NCBI RefSeq assembly: GCF_017792385.1
Contig: NZ_CP051230.1
Location: 2,852,001 to 2,916,000, forward strand
Direction: 5' to 3'
Length of the DNA: 64,000 nt
Origin: Hyphomonas sp.
Lineage (GTDB): Bacteria > Pseudomonadota > Alphaproteobacteria > Caulobacterales > Hyphomonadaceae
Numbering within the stretch: the first letter of the stretch is position 1; the number at the start of each line of letters is the position of its first letter. Shown piece by piece: positions 51,593-59,913 of the stretch. A program made the position numbers and the translations under genes. The notes below the pieces were generated by a model, which saw only the letters and a list, made by a program, of their open reading frames with translations, had not been told where the DNA came from and ran no database searches.

Positions 51593-52812
51593 GCAGGGCG
51601 TTCGACATTGGTGCCATTCGGGCTGAATTTCCGATCCTGTCGCGGGAAGTCAACGGCAAGCCGCTGGTCTATCTGGACAATGCGGCCAGCGCGCAGAAGC
51701 CGAACGCCGTCATTGACCGGATCGCGGACCAGTCGCGCACGGCCTATGCCAATGTCCATCGGGGCATTCATACGCTGTCGAACGAGACCACCGAGGCCTA
51801 TGAAGCGGCGCGAGAAAAGGTTCGCGCATTCCTGAATGCGCCGAGTACGGAGAACATAGTTTTCACCAAGGGCTCGACCGAAGGCATCAACCTTGTTGCC
51901 TCCGCGCTGGCAGGGCGTATCGAGCCAGGCGATGAGATCGTCCTGTCCGTGATGGAGCATCACTCCAACATCGTGCCCTGGCATTTTCTGCGGGAGCGCC
52001 ATGGGGCCGTGCTGAAATGGGTTGGCCTGAATGCGGATGGTTCGCTGGACATGGAAGACCTGGCGCGGGCCATCGGTCCGAAGACGCGCATGGTTGCCCT
52101 GACCCATATGAGCAATGTGCTTGGCACGGTGACGGACATGGCGGAAATCTGCCGGTTGGCCCATGAGGTTGGCGCGGAAGTTCTGGCTGATGGCAGTCAG
52201 GCTGCCGTGCATCTGAAGGTCGATGTCCAGGCGCTTGGCTGTGATTGGTATGTCATGACCGGGCACAAGCTGTACGGACCGACGGGCATCGGCGCGCTGT
52301 ATGGCACGGCGGAGGCCCTGGACCGGGCACGGCCGTATCAGGGTGGCGGCGAGATGATCGAGATCGTGACCCGCGACCGGGTCACCTACAATACGGCTCC
52401 GCACAAATTCGAGGCCGGCACCCCGCCCATTCTTGAGGCCATCGGCCTGGGGGCGGCGCTGGACTGGATGAGCGCCTTTGACCATGCGGATGTGGTGGCG
52501 CACGAGACGGCGCTCTACCGGCGCGCACATGATGGCCTGCGCGGCGTCAATGGATTGACCATTCATGGCGATACGCCGGACAAGGGGGCGGTGCTGGCCT
52601 TCAGCCTGCAGGGGGCGCATCCACATGACCTGGCCCAGATCCTGGACCGGTACGGCATTGCCATTCGGGCCGGGCATCACTGTGCACAACCCCTGATGGA
52701 GCATCTGGGAGTCAGCGCCACGGCGCGGGCAAGTTTCGCGATTTACAACACGGCCGACGAGGTGGACGCATTCATTGCAGCGCTCGCCAAGGCACGGGAA
52801 ATGCTGGTATAG
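51589..52812 (+). CDS. sufS: Cysteine desulfurase SufS
   Basis: This group II desulfurase supplies sulfur to SufBCD. LVYLDNAASAQKPNAV, the PLP lysine in MTGHKLYGPTGIGALYG and the C-terminal Cys motif RAGHHCAQPLM are typical SufS. The protein has 407 residues from the ATG at 51589, which overlaps the sufD stop; an ATG at 51574 would add five residues. No sufE or sufU gene is present in the window, so the sulfur acceptor is not identified. Confidence 0.95.
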   Translation: MSRAFDIGAIRAEFPILSREVNGKPLVYLDNAASAQKPNAVIDRIADQSRTAYANVHRGIHTLSNETTEAYEAAREKVRAFLNAPSTENIVFTKGSTEGINLVASALAGRIEPGDEIVLSVMEHHSNIVPWHFLRERHGAVLKWVGLNADGSLDMEDLARAIGPKTRMVALTHMSNVLGTVTDMAEICRLAHEVGAEVLADGSQAAVHLKVDVQALGCDWYVMTGHKLYGPTGIGALYGTAEALDRARPYQGGGEMIEIVTRDRVTYNTAPHKFEAGTPPILEAIGLGAALDWMSAFDHADVVAHETALYRRAHDGLRGVNGLTIHGDTPDKGAVLAFSLQGAHPHDLAQILDRYGIAIRAGHHCAQPLMEHLGVSATARASFAIYNTADEVDAFIAALAKAREMLV

Positions 52813-52820
52813 GTGTCGGC

Positions 52821-53204
52821 ATGGCAGATGACATGACCTCTCACGACATGATCGACGTGTCCGGTGAAGCAGAGCCGTCCAAGATCCCTCAGGACGAGCT
52901 CAACCGGATTACCGACGATCTGATCACCGCGTTCAAGACGGTGTTTGACCCGGAAATCCCGGTCGACATCTATGAACTCGGCCTGATCTACAAGGTCGAC
53001 ATTGATGATGACCGCAAGGTGGACATCGACATGACTCTCACCGCGCCGGGCTGTCCTGTGGCGGGGGACATGCCGGGCTGGGTGGAAAACGCCGCGCGCA
53101 CGGTCGACGGCGTCGAAGATGTCGAGGTGCGCCTGACCTTCGATCCCCCCTGGGACCCGTCGCGCATGTCTGATGAAGCCCGCCTTGCGCTGAACATGCT
53201 TTAA
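52821..53204 (+). CDS. sufT: SUF accessory protein SufT (MIP18/DUF59)
   Basis: This 127-residue protein has the DUF59 core TVFDPEIPVDIYELGLIYKV, LTAPGCPVAGDMPGW and the C-terminal DPPWDPSRMS. SufT-type proteins help mature Fe-S proteins under demand. It lies 8 bp after sufS. Confidence 0.94.
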   Translation: MADDMTSHDMIDVSGEAEPSKIPQDELNRITDDLITAFKTVFDPEIPVDIYELGLIYKVDIDDDRKVDIDMTLTAPGCPVAGDMPGWVENAARTVDGVEDVEVRLTFDPPWDPSRMSDEARLALNML

Positions 53205-53239
53205 TTGAACAGGAACGCTTTCGTTCCTATCTTGGTGAC

Positions 53240-53596
53240 ATGGCCAGACGACCCAGACCCAAACCCGTGAAACTCTCCGACGCCGCAGCAGCGCGCGTCA
53301 AGGAGATCATGGAAGAGAAAGGCGCCGGATATCTTCGGGTCGGCGTGAAGAATGGCGGCTGCGCCGGCATGGAATATGTCATGGACTATGCCACCGCCCC
53401 CGAGGCGCTGGATGAGGTGGTCGAGGACAATGGCGTCACCATCCTGATCGACGCGAAAGCCGTCCTGTTCCTGCTTGGCAGCGAAGTCGACTACGAGGTG
53501 ACGCCGCTGCACGAGAAATTCGTATTCAGGAATCCCAACCAGACCGATGCCTGCGGCTGCGGCGAGAGCGTGACAATCATTCCCGCGACTGCCTGA
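53240..53596 (+). CDS. sufA: A-type Fe-S carrier SufA/IscA
   Basis: This 118-residue HesB-fold protein carries the three conserved Cys (NGGCAGM and ACGCGES) that bind a cluster for delivery to apoproteins. It is the last suf gene, 35 bp after sufT. Confidence 0.95.
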   Translation: MARRPRPKPVKLSDAAAARVKEIMEEKGAGYLRVGVKNGGCAGMEYVMDYATAPEALDEVVEDNGVTILIDAKAVLFLLGSEVDYEVTPLHEKFVFRNPNQTDACGCGESVTIIPATA

Positions 53597-53603
53597 TCGT
53601 CTG

Positions 53604-54104
53604 GTGGGCGCTGAAGGAATAATTCAAAGCTTCGACCCGATTGTCGGTCCGGGTGCCCGGGTGCTGATTCTTGGCAGCATGCCGGGAGTCGCATCGCTGG
53701 AGGCTGGCCAATATTATGCTCATCCCCGAAACGCATTCTGGCAGATCATGGGTGACCTGTTCGGCGCCCACCCGGGCCTGCCATATGAGACACGACGGTC
53801 GATCCTGATCGATCAGGGCGTGGCGGTCTGGGATGTGCTGAAACATTGTCGCCGGGAAGGCAGTCTGGATTCGAAAATTCGGGACGAGATCCCGAATGAT
53901 TTCAGGAAGCTCTTCGAAATGCATCCGGGCATCTCGCGCGTCCTGCTGAATGGTGGCACGGCGGCGCGCTGCTACAAGAAGTATGCCGGTTCACTTCGTC
54001 CAGGTCTGGCGACCGTCCTTGTGCCATCAACGAGCCCCGCCTACGCTGCGATGCGGTTTGAGGAGAAGCTCGGTCGCTGGCGGGCGGCTCTTTTAGACAT
54101 GTAG
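53604..54104 (+). CDS. UDG-superfamily DNA-deoxyinosine glycosylase
   Basis: This 166-residue DNA repair glycosylase starts at GTG 53604. The family motifs are VLILGSMPGVASLEAGQYYAHPRNAFW (about 18-44), the NGGTAAR region, and VPSTSPA, which match family 6 hypoxanthine-DNA glycosylases (Mug-like). It removes hypoxanthine from DNA. It begins 7 bp after sufA, so it is likely read together with the suf operon. Confidence 0.88.
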   Translation: MGAEGIIQSFDPIVGPGARVLILGSMPGVASLEAGQYYAHPRNAFWQIMGDLFGAHPGLPYETRRSILIDQGVAVWDVLKHCRREGSLDSKIRDEIPNDFRKLFEMHPGISRVLLNGGTAARCYKKYAGSLRPGLATVLVPSTSPAYAAMRFEEKLGRWRAALLDM

Positions 54105-54260
54105 CCTGACTCCCATTGCTTTTGACACGTCTGGGGGCGCGCATTTCCCGGAAGCTCATGTATCACGAGGACCATGTGACCTTTGTGCGTCAGGGAAGAT
54201 GTCTATTGACCGCATTGGTCAGCTGATGCGTCCGGGTTTGCCGTGGAATAAAGACTCACA

Positions 54261-54866
54261 TCAGAGATTTGGCTCAAGATGAGTGTTTTTAAGAGATTCG
54301 AACGCGGACGGATCAAATTTTCCACCATTGGTGACCGGACAGAACTTGGCGAATGCAACAAAGGTGTCATCTACGACCGGCAAAGCCAGGTCGCGGCGCT
54401 TGCCTTTTACTTTCAGGGAAACGGCATCACCCCGAACGACGGAGTTGTAGATTCGATTTGGCACTTCACGGTTCAGTGGCACCAGTTTTGTCGATTTCGC
54501 GTGGTAAGCGTAACGCTCGGGATATTTCTTGCCGTCAATCTCCATGATTCCGGAAATGTGGTGGAACCGGGGGCTCCGGTCGGCATTGTCTTCATACGTG
54601 TTGTCCGGATCCAGCTGTACACTGAAATTCAACGCCTTGACCCCCGTGGTCGTCATTTGACAGCTTAGCTGTATCGTCGGGTGTCCACCACCTTCGGCCT
54701 TGATGATGCGGATGAGGCTCTTGAAATTTGGATCATTTCCTGCGTCGGAACTGTCGACGCTGATCAATTGGTCCGGTTGCTGGACCCATATCCGATCGGG
54801 AGTATCCGCGTGCCCCGAGGCAGCCGTCACGATCATGACGGCTGCGGGGATCAGGTGTTTGAACAT
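54261..54866 (-). CDS. Secreted protein of unknown function, paralogue 1
   Basis: This 201-residue protein has a signal peptide (HLIPAAVMIVTAASGHA) and is exported. It is related to the next protein upstream: RIYNSVVRGDAV (138-149) matches RIYNSVIRGEAV, and DDTFVAFAKFC (166-176) matches DDIFKAFAKTC. Each has two Cys about 105 residues apart (here C69 and C176), which may form a disulfide. It resembles no family I know. This 1.3 kb pair looks richer in A+T than the flanking genes, suggesting acquisition. Confidence 0.85.
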   Translation of the reverse strand: MFKHLIPAAVMIVTAASGHADTPDRIWVQQPDQLISVDSSDAGNDPNFKSLIRIIKAEGGGHPTIQLSCQMTTTGVKALNFSVQLDPDNTYEDNADRSPRFHHISGIMEIDGKKYPERYAYHAKSTKLVPLNREVPNRIYNSVVRGDAVSLKVKGKRRDLALPVVDDTFVAFAKFCPVTNGGKFDPSAFESLKNTHLEPNL

Positions 54867-54959
54867 GTTGCCATTCCTCGAGTTTGTTGACTCGAAGAGG
54901 GCACGACCCTTGATCGGGCGTCAACCCTTAAACGAACGCTTCTGCACGGAAAGCGGGGA

Positions 54960-55472
54960 TTATTCGCTGGTGGCTGCGCGTGCCTTCATGCAGGTTTTGG
55001 CAAACGCCTTGAATATGTCATCGGGCTCCGGAAGCGTTGTCGTGACATCTTCTGCATGGTCGACCGCCACGGTTACGGCTTCGCCCCTGATCACTGAATT
55101 GTAGATGCGGGCAGCAGGCGTGTGGGCACCGATTTCAACGACCTTGTTGGCGGGCGAGTACCGGACTGTGGTCTCGACCGGATCGGCCTGGCCGGTTGAA
55201 ATGGTTGCGGTTTCGCCGCGCTTGTAGGTCGCGTGCATATCCAGCTGATCCGAAATGTTGCCCGCTTTCAGCGACAGGATTGCCGACAATTTGCCGGACT
55301 TGTCGCACACCAGCACGGCGCCTGCTCGATCATCCGTGTCTGTCAGCACGGCGCGTGGCGACGCTTCATCCAGACCTTTCCAGACCTTCCAGCCTGTTGC
55401 CGAAGCAGGAAGTACGGCGGTTGCTGCAGCGCCCGCGATCATACCGACAACAGCGAGTTTCTTGATAGTCAT
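54960..55472 (-). CDS. Secreted protein of unknown function, paralogue 2
   Basis: From the ATG at 55472 (170 residues) it has a signal peptide (LAVVGMIAGAAATAVLPASA). The shared block RIYNSVIRG (122-130) and the closing DDIFKAFAKTC (151-161) align with its neighbour; C56 and C161 match the neighbour's Cys pair. A beta-rich body (LTDTDDRAGAVLVC, ATYKRGETATIS) precedes the block. The two genes are co-oriented with 93 bp between them. Function is unknown. Confidence 0.85.
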   Translation of the reverse strand: MTIKKLAVVGMIAGAAATAVLPASATGWKVWKGLDEASPRAVLTDTDDRAGAVLVCDKSGKLSAILSLKAGNISDQLDMHATYKRGETATISTGQADPVETTVRYSPANKVVEIGAHTPAARIYNSVIRGEAVTVAVDHAEDVTTTLPEPDDIFKAFAKTCMKARAATSE

Positions 55473-55565
55473 AATGCTCAATCCCGATTTGCCCCCGGGA
55501 TCACCTGAGAAATTATCGATTATCAATAATTGCCGTTTTTGTAAAGCCGCAATTCGCCTGTTCGT

Positions 55566-56372
55566 TCACGGGCGGCCGTACGCGGCGAGGTCTTCGACCG
55601 TGGGTTTGGCCTCCATGCCCTTGGGGGGGTCGGGAATAAGGGTTGCGAGTTTCGCCGGCTGGCCGGTTGCCTCCGCCACCAGGTCTGCTGTCCGGCGTTC
55701 CACCGTTTCGGTCAGCTTGGCCATGAAATCCTGTTTCGGCAGCGCAGGATCAAGTGCCGGCAGAAATTCGATGATGGCGGTGCCGGGGGTCTTGTCCCGC
55801 TCCTGCTGGCGCCAGAACAGGCCGATATTGGTGGCGACCGGGATGACCGGCACGTTCATCGCCTGCGCCATGTGCCACACGCCCGGCTTGTAGCGGAAAT
55901 GGTAGCCGACAGGTGCAAGATGGCCTTCCGGATAGATCAGCACGCGCTGGCCGTCCTCGCGGGCGCGCGTCATGCCTTCCTTCAGTGATGCAGCCTTTCG
56001 TTCGCCGCCGCCGCACGTGTCGATGACGATGGCGCCAAGCTTGCGCAGAATACCGCCGACCAGAGGAAATTTCTCAAGATGGTCCCCTGTTACAAAGGCG
56101 AGGTTCCTCACTTCCGGATAGACCAGAAACCCGTCGCCCCAGCTTTGATGCTTGGCCGCGAGAATGAAGGGGCCCTCCGGAAGATTGTGCCGCCCACGGA
56201 CTTCCTTGCGGATGCCAGCGACAAACCGCAGATTGAGGTTCATGGCGCGTGTGTAGCTGCGGATGATCCCGCGCACCGGGCCACGGCCGGGCAGCGCGAG
56301 AAATGGCAGGGACGCCAAAACGTAGATGACGGACAGGGTGTAGTAGACGAAGGTGAAGACGACTCCGCGCAT
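55566..56372 (-). CDS. plsC: 1-acyl-sn-glycerol-3-phosphate acyltransferase (PlsC-like)
   Basis: This 268-residue membrane-associated acyltransferase of phospholipid synthesis has an N-terminal membrane helix (FTFVYYTLSVIYVLASLPF). The catalytic HX4D motif is AAKHQSWGDGF and the substrate motif LIYPEGHLAPVG has PEGH where PEGTR is usual. GAIVIDTCGGGERK follows. It is 24 bp downstream of a TetR-type regulator gene on the same strand, so its expression is probably controlled by it. The C-terminal stretch after ATIPDP-type residues is Pro-rich. Confidence 0.9.
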   Translation of the reverse strand: MRGVVFTFVYYTLSVIYVLASLPFLALPGRGPVRGIIRSYTRAMNLNLRFVAGIRKEVRGRHNLPEGPFILAAKHQSWGDGFLVYPEVRNLAFVTGDHLEKFPLVGGILRKLGAIVIDTCGGGERKAASLKEGMTRAREDGQRVLIYPEGHLAPVGYHFRYKPGVWHMAQAMNVPVIPVATNIGLFWRQQERDKTPGTAIIEFLPALDPALPKQDFMAKLTETVERRTADLVAEATGQPAKLATLIPDPPKGMEAKPTVEDLAAYGRP

Positions 56373-56396
56373 GGGCGAATTCCTTTCCCGGATGTT

Positions 56397-56999
56397 CTAC
56401 GAATTCAGGACACACAGCACGGCGCGTGATAGCGCCTCGGCGTGTTGGGACAGCGGGCCGGGCAGGCGGTTGTAGATCTTGTTCTGGCCAGCCTGCATGA
56501 CCACGCCCAGCGCCATGGCGGCCTTGAGGGCGGGATCACCGCGGGGAATGTGCCCATCGGACATGAGCCCGGCGATGATCTTTTCCGTGATCGTGACCGG
56601 GTCGTCGTCGCGGCGCTTGTCATAGGGCAGGAAGCGGTTCAGCGACACGAGATGGAATGAGAAGAGGAGAAAATCCTCATCGGCCAGCTCGCAATAGGCC
56701 GCCACGGCGGCGTGAACCTTCTGCTCCAGCGTGCCCTCGCCCGACAGGGCTTCGGCCATCATCGTCCCGAGACGATTGTGGGTCTCCATGAAGAGGGAGA
56801 GCGCCAGTTCGTCCTTGCCCTTGTAGTGCCGGTAGAGTGCGCCTTCCGACACGCCTGCCTTTTCTGCGATCTCGCGGGTCGTGGCGGCGTCGACGCCTTC
56901 ATGAATGAACAGTTTGAGGGCGGCACGCTCGATCTTCGGCCGGGCATTTCGGGCGCGCGGGCGCGGTTTCGACTGATCGGTGCTTGACGGTCTCGGCAT
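56397..56999 (-). CDS. TetR-family transcriptional regulator
   Basis: From the ATG at 56999 the protein has 200 residues. The N-terminal HTH (ALKLFIHEGVDAATTREIAEKAGVSEGALYRHYKGKDELA, about residues 27-66) matches TetR; the C-terminal ligand domain is not assigned. The start at 56999 is chosen because GGAGAG lies 6 bp upstream, while the ATG at 57011 would lie almost at the predicted transcription start. It leads an operon with plsC, and a likely autoregulatory operator overlaps its promoter. Confidence 0.93.
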   Translation of the reverse strand: MPRPSSTDQSKPRPRARNARPKIERAALKLFIHEGVDAATTREIAEKAGVSEGALYRHYKGKDELALSLFMETHNRLGTMMAEALSGEGTLEQKVHAAVAAYCELADEDFLLFSFHLVSLNRFLPYDKRRDDDPVTITEKIIAGLMSDGHIPRGDPALKAAMALGVVMQAGQNKIYNRLPGPLSQHAEALSRAVLCVLNS

Positions 57000-57023
57000 T
57001 CGGCTCTCCATGAGTATGGAGGC

Positions 57024-57064
57024 AATATACGTAATTCCACGGGAATTTGCAAGTGATTACTTGC
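57024..57064 (-). promoter_or_regulatory. TetR-plsC promoter overlaid by two palindromic operators
   Basis: On the minus strand TTGCAA (57047-57052) and TATATT (57024-57029) are spaced 17 bp. The palindrome GCAAGT-GATT-ACTTGC (57049-57064) overlaps the -35. A second palindrome AATTCC-ACG-GGAATT (57033-57047) fills the spacer. Binding by the TetR protein would block polymerase. Confidence 0.7.
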
Positions 57065-57140
57065 TCACTATCTTCGGAGTGCCGTATCCTGCAGGAAGTC
57101 CGGTCGATCCGGCCAGAAGGCCGGAAGTTCAGGGGAGTGG

Positions 57141-57386
57141 TCAGCCGACCAGTTCGAACCGATAGCTTTCGATCACCGTGTTCGCGAGCAGTTTCTCGCA
57201 CATTTCCTTGACGCGGGTTTCGGCCTGATCGGAAGACAATCCGTCCTCCAGATCCAGCTCGATCACCTTGCCGATGCGCGCGGCTTCAACTTCCTTGTAG
57301 CCCATGCGTGCCAGCGTATCCGCAACGGCCTTGCCCTGCGGGTCCAGGACACCATTCTTCAGGGCGACGTGGACAATGGCTTTCAT
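57141..57386 (-). CDS. purS: Phosphoribosylformylglycinamidine synthase subunit PurS
   Basis: PurS is the small subunit that joins PurQ and PurL in step 4 of purine synthesis. The 81-residue product has the family start KAIVHVALKNGVLDPQGKAV and a CAGGAG ribosome site. The usual order purC-purS-purQ-purL begins here, but purQ and purL do not follow: the next gene downstream is the TetR gene, 142 bp on. Confidence 0.94.
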   Translation of the reverse strand: MKAIVHVALKNGVLDPQGKAVADTLARMGYKEVEAARIGKVIELDLEDGLSSDQAETRVKEMCEKLLANTVIESYRFELVG

Positions 57387-57430
57387 GAGAATCTCCTGCG
57401 CAGTCTGGACCGGGCCCCTTTAGCCCGGTT

Positions 57431-57547
57431 TCAGACCGATTGAAACAAGCTGACGGCGTATGCCATCGCGATAAGCACACAAATGGCCGCCAGTACCGGC
57501 ATCAGGCGCGGTCGGCTGCCGGTCCGGGATCGGGGGGCTTTGGGCAT
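57431..57547 (-). CDS. 38-residue single-span membrane protein between purC and purS
   Basis: A short frame starts at ATG 57547, 8 bp after GGAAG, and encodes a basic N-terminus (APRSRTGSRPR) followed by one membrane helix (PVLAAICVLIAMAYAVSLF). It lies in the same orientation between purC (37 bp before) and purS (44 bp after). It is likely a real small protein because of the ribosome site, codon pattern and hydrophobic helix. The function is unknown. Confidence 0.6.
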   Translation of the reverse strand: MPKAPRSRTGSRPRLMPVLAAICVLIAMAYAVSLFQSV

Positions 57548-57584
57548 CTGCATGTCTTCCGGAATATGCTGTGTCAGCGAACAG

Positions 57585-58358
57585 CTATTTGCCGCCATTG
57601 AAGCTGACCACATTGTCGGTCTCTCCGGACTCCTTGAGGATGCCAAGACGGCGGGCCACTTCTGCATAGGCTTCGGTCACACCGCCGAGATCGCGGCGGA
57701 ACCGGTCCTTGTCCAGCTTGTCTCCGGTCTCGAAATCCCAGAGGCGGCAGCTGTCGGGGCTGATTTCGTCGGCCAGGAGAATGCGGGGCACTTCGCTGTC
57801 GCCCTCATAGTGGCGGCCGAATTCCAGCTTGAAGTCGACCAGCCGAATGCCGACTGCGGCGAACAGGCCGGACATGAAATCATTGACGCGCAGCGACAGG
57901 GAGATCAGGTCCTCATATTCCTGCGCCGCAGCCCAGCCGAATGCGGCGATATGTTCTTCGGTGACCAGCGGGTCGCCGAGCGCATCGTCCTTGAGGTAGA
58001 ATTCCACCATCGGGCGCGGCAGGACCTGGCCTTCCTCGATGCCAAGCCGTTTCGACAGCGTGCCGGCGGCGACATTCCGCACGACCACTTCCAGCGGGAT
58101 GATGTCGACCTTCTTGACCAATTGCTCGCGCATGTTGAGCCGGCGGATGAAATGGGTCGGGATGCCGACGGCTGACAGCCGGGTCATCATGAACTCGCTG
58201 ATGCGATTGTTCAGCACACCTTTGCCATCCAGAACGGCGCGCTTCTGGGCATTGAAGGCGGTCGCGTCATCCTTGAAGTACTGGATGAGTGTGCCCGGCT
58301 CCGGTCCTTCATAGAGGATCTTCGCCTTGCCCTCGTAGATTACGCGCTTCTTGCTCAT
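57585..58358 (-). CDS. purC: SAICAR synthase
   Basis: PurC adds aspartate to CAIR in purine synthesis. The 257-residue product has VIYEGKAKILYEGPE, the conserved PLEVVVRN, and DFKLEFGR and LADEISPDSCRLWD. The ATG at 58358 matches the family start. The zeta subunit gene is divergent, 172 bp away. Confidence 0.96.
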   Translation of the reverse strand: MSKKRVIYEGKAKILYEGPEPGTLIQYFKDDATAFNAQKRAVLDGKGVLNNRISEFMMTRLSAVGIPTHFIRRLNMREQLVKKVDIIPLEVVVRNVAAGTLSKRLGIEEGQVLPRPMVEFYLKDDALGDPLVTEEHIAAFGWAAAQEYEDLISLSLRVNDFMSGLFAAVGIRLVDFKLEFGRHYEGDSEVPRILLADEISPDSCRLWDFETGDKLDKDRFRRDLGGVTEAYAEVARRLGILKESGETDNVVSFNGGK

Positions 58359-58461
58359 GCGGACAGGCCTCCTGCTGAATCGGGATCGCGGCAACAGGAA
58401 TCGTTTTCAGCCACCCCGGAAAACGCAGTCTGTTACGCCAATCCGCTCAAAGAAACAATTA

Positions 58462-58491
58462 TTGCGCACACCTCAGGTCAGCGCCTATATG
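58462..58491 (+). promoter_or_regulatory. Candidate promoter of the zeta subunit gene
   Basis: TTGCGC (58462-58467) and TATATG (58486-58491) are spaced by 18 bp, about 40 bp before the ATG of the zeta gene, in the 172-bp divergent region. Confidence 0.45.
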
Positions 58492-58530
58492 CACGAATCG
58501 AAGACCACCGTTCAGAAAGGCCATTTCACC

Positions 58531-58857
58531 ATGAGCACATTTGATGATCGCGAGCGCGCAGAAGAGGCCCGCTACGCTCTGGACCAGGAAACCCAGTTCA
58601 AGGTCATGGCCCGCCGCAACAAGCTGCTCGGCCTGTGGGCGGCAGACCTGATGGGCCTGACGGGCTCGGACGCCGAAGCCTATGCGAAGACGGTTGTCCT
58701 GTCGGACCTGGAAGAGCCGGGCGATGATGACGTGTTCCGCAAGGTGCGCGCGGATTTCGACACGGCGGGCATTGACCGCACGGATGCCCGCATTCGCGAG
58801 CAGATGGCGGAATTGCTGCCGGTCGCCCGCGAACAGGTCCTCAAGGACTTAAAGTAA
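58531..58857 (+). CDS. F1-ATPase inhibitor subunit zeta (DUF1476)
   Basis: The 108-residue protein matches the alphaproteobacterial zeta subunit: STFDDRERAEEARYALDQE is the N-terminal inhibitory region, and RRNKLLGLWAADLMGL is the core. Zeta inserts into F1 and blocks ATP hydrolysis, the counterpart of mitochondrial IF1. The F1 genes it acts on are at 5.8-10.8 kb. The ATG at 58531 has AAAGG 10 bp upstream. The end overlaps the convergent GH16 gene by 17 bp. Confidence 0.93.
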   Translation: MSTFDDRERAEEARYALDQETQFKVMARRNKLLGLWAADLMGLTGSDAEAYAKTVVLSDLEEPGDDDVFRKVRADFDTAGIDRTDARIREQMAELLPVAREQVLKDLK

Positions 58858-59860
58858 GCAGGGCCAGACCCATGCCGCCCGGCTTTGCGGTCGGGCGGAA
58901 ACTGTCGTGACAGGCCGGGCCATCCTCATTGACCGGTGTGAACGACGCACACTCCACGATGGTTGACGTGCCGGACGCGAAGTCGGGTTTGCCATGCCAG
59001 GCCTGCATTTTCTGGGTGCCGGTCCAGTGGCTGAAATACAGGCGGCCGGCATGCTGGGGGATGTGCGGATCGTCCAGTTCGGTCGTGTAATAGGCCTTGC
59101 CATCCACATACCAGGTGATGCGGTCGGGCTGCCAGTCAAACGCATAGAGATGCGGCGCGGCCGAGGCATCGAAGGGCAGGTCGAACGTGGCGTGGTGCCC
59201 CTTCCGGCCATTGCGCCAATAGTTGAAATGTACCTTTGACGTGTCCTTGCCGAGGAATTCGATGTCGATTTCGTCGTGCGGATTGCCTTCATAGGGGCCG
59301 GTATAGGTGAAGAAGGCCGATACGAGGCCGGACCCCTTGCCGACCTGCATCACGGCTTCATAGCGGCCATATCCCAGACGCTGGCGGGACCGCACTTCCG
59401 CATTCGACACGTCCCCATTGCCGCGTTCGACGGCCAGATGGGTACCGTCCGATGTCTCGCGGACGTTTTCCGGGGCCCAGCGGCCGCCATAGAAATCATG
59501 TCCCCCCTGCGATTCAGACGCCCAGAACTCGCGCTGGATGCCGGATACGGCAGTGTTGGTGAGGAAGCCCTGGCCGGACTGCGCCAGTTGCGCCACCGGC
59601 GGCGGATTGCCGGCAGGGCGCGTCGGCCGGACTTCAATCGGTGCGATCTCCGTGCGACCACGCAGCGAGACCGATGCTTCGGTGACGGGATAGTAAATCG
59701 CGCGCGCTTCGGAGTCAGGCGGGCTGACCGACTGGCCGCCGCTTGCCCAACATGCCAGGCCTGCAAGGACTGCTGCAGAAACGGTAAAAACGGGTATGGC
59801 GTCCAGAACTGAGACAGTTCCTGCGCCTTTGATTAACCTGACTAACCCAGAACGAGACAT
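58841..59860 (-). CDS. Glycoside hydrolase family 16 protein
   Basis: This 339-residue exported or anchored protein has an N-terminal hydrophobic helix (AIPVFTVSAAVLAGLACWA). A GH16 domain follows with the double-Glu motif DEIDIEFLG, WAPENV and the FDWQPDRITWYVDG strand. GH16 enzymes cut beta-1,3/1,4-glucans, agar or exopolysaccharides. The substrate cannot be told. The Pro-rich stretch (about 60-90) precedes the domain. Confidence 0.9.
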   Translation of the reverse strand: MSRSGLVRLIKGAGTVSVLDAIPVFTVSAAVLAGLACWASGGQSVSPPDSEARAIYYPVTEASVSLRGRTEIAPIEVRPTRPAGNPPPVAQLAQSGQGFLTNTAVSGIQREFWASESQGGHDFYGGRWAPENVRETSDGTHLAVERGNGDVSNAEVRSRQRLGYGRYEAVMQVGKGSGLVSAFFTYTGPYEGNPHDEIDIEFLGKDTSKVHFNYWRNGRKGHHATFDLPFDASAAPHLYAFDWQPDRITWYVDGKAYYTTELDDPHIPQHAGRLYFSHWTGTQKMQAWHGKPDFASGTSTIVECASFTPVNEDGPACHDSFRPTAKPGGMGLALLTLSP

Positions 59861-59913
59861 TTCTTTACCTTGCGTTTACCTTCGCAGGCAAATTCGCAAG
59901 AGCCAAGCCGGTT

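Noticed and set aside
57409..57429. Hairpin ACCGGGC / GCCCGGT between the small ORF and purS
   Set aside because: No T tract follows it on the minus strand, so it is not a convincing terminator.
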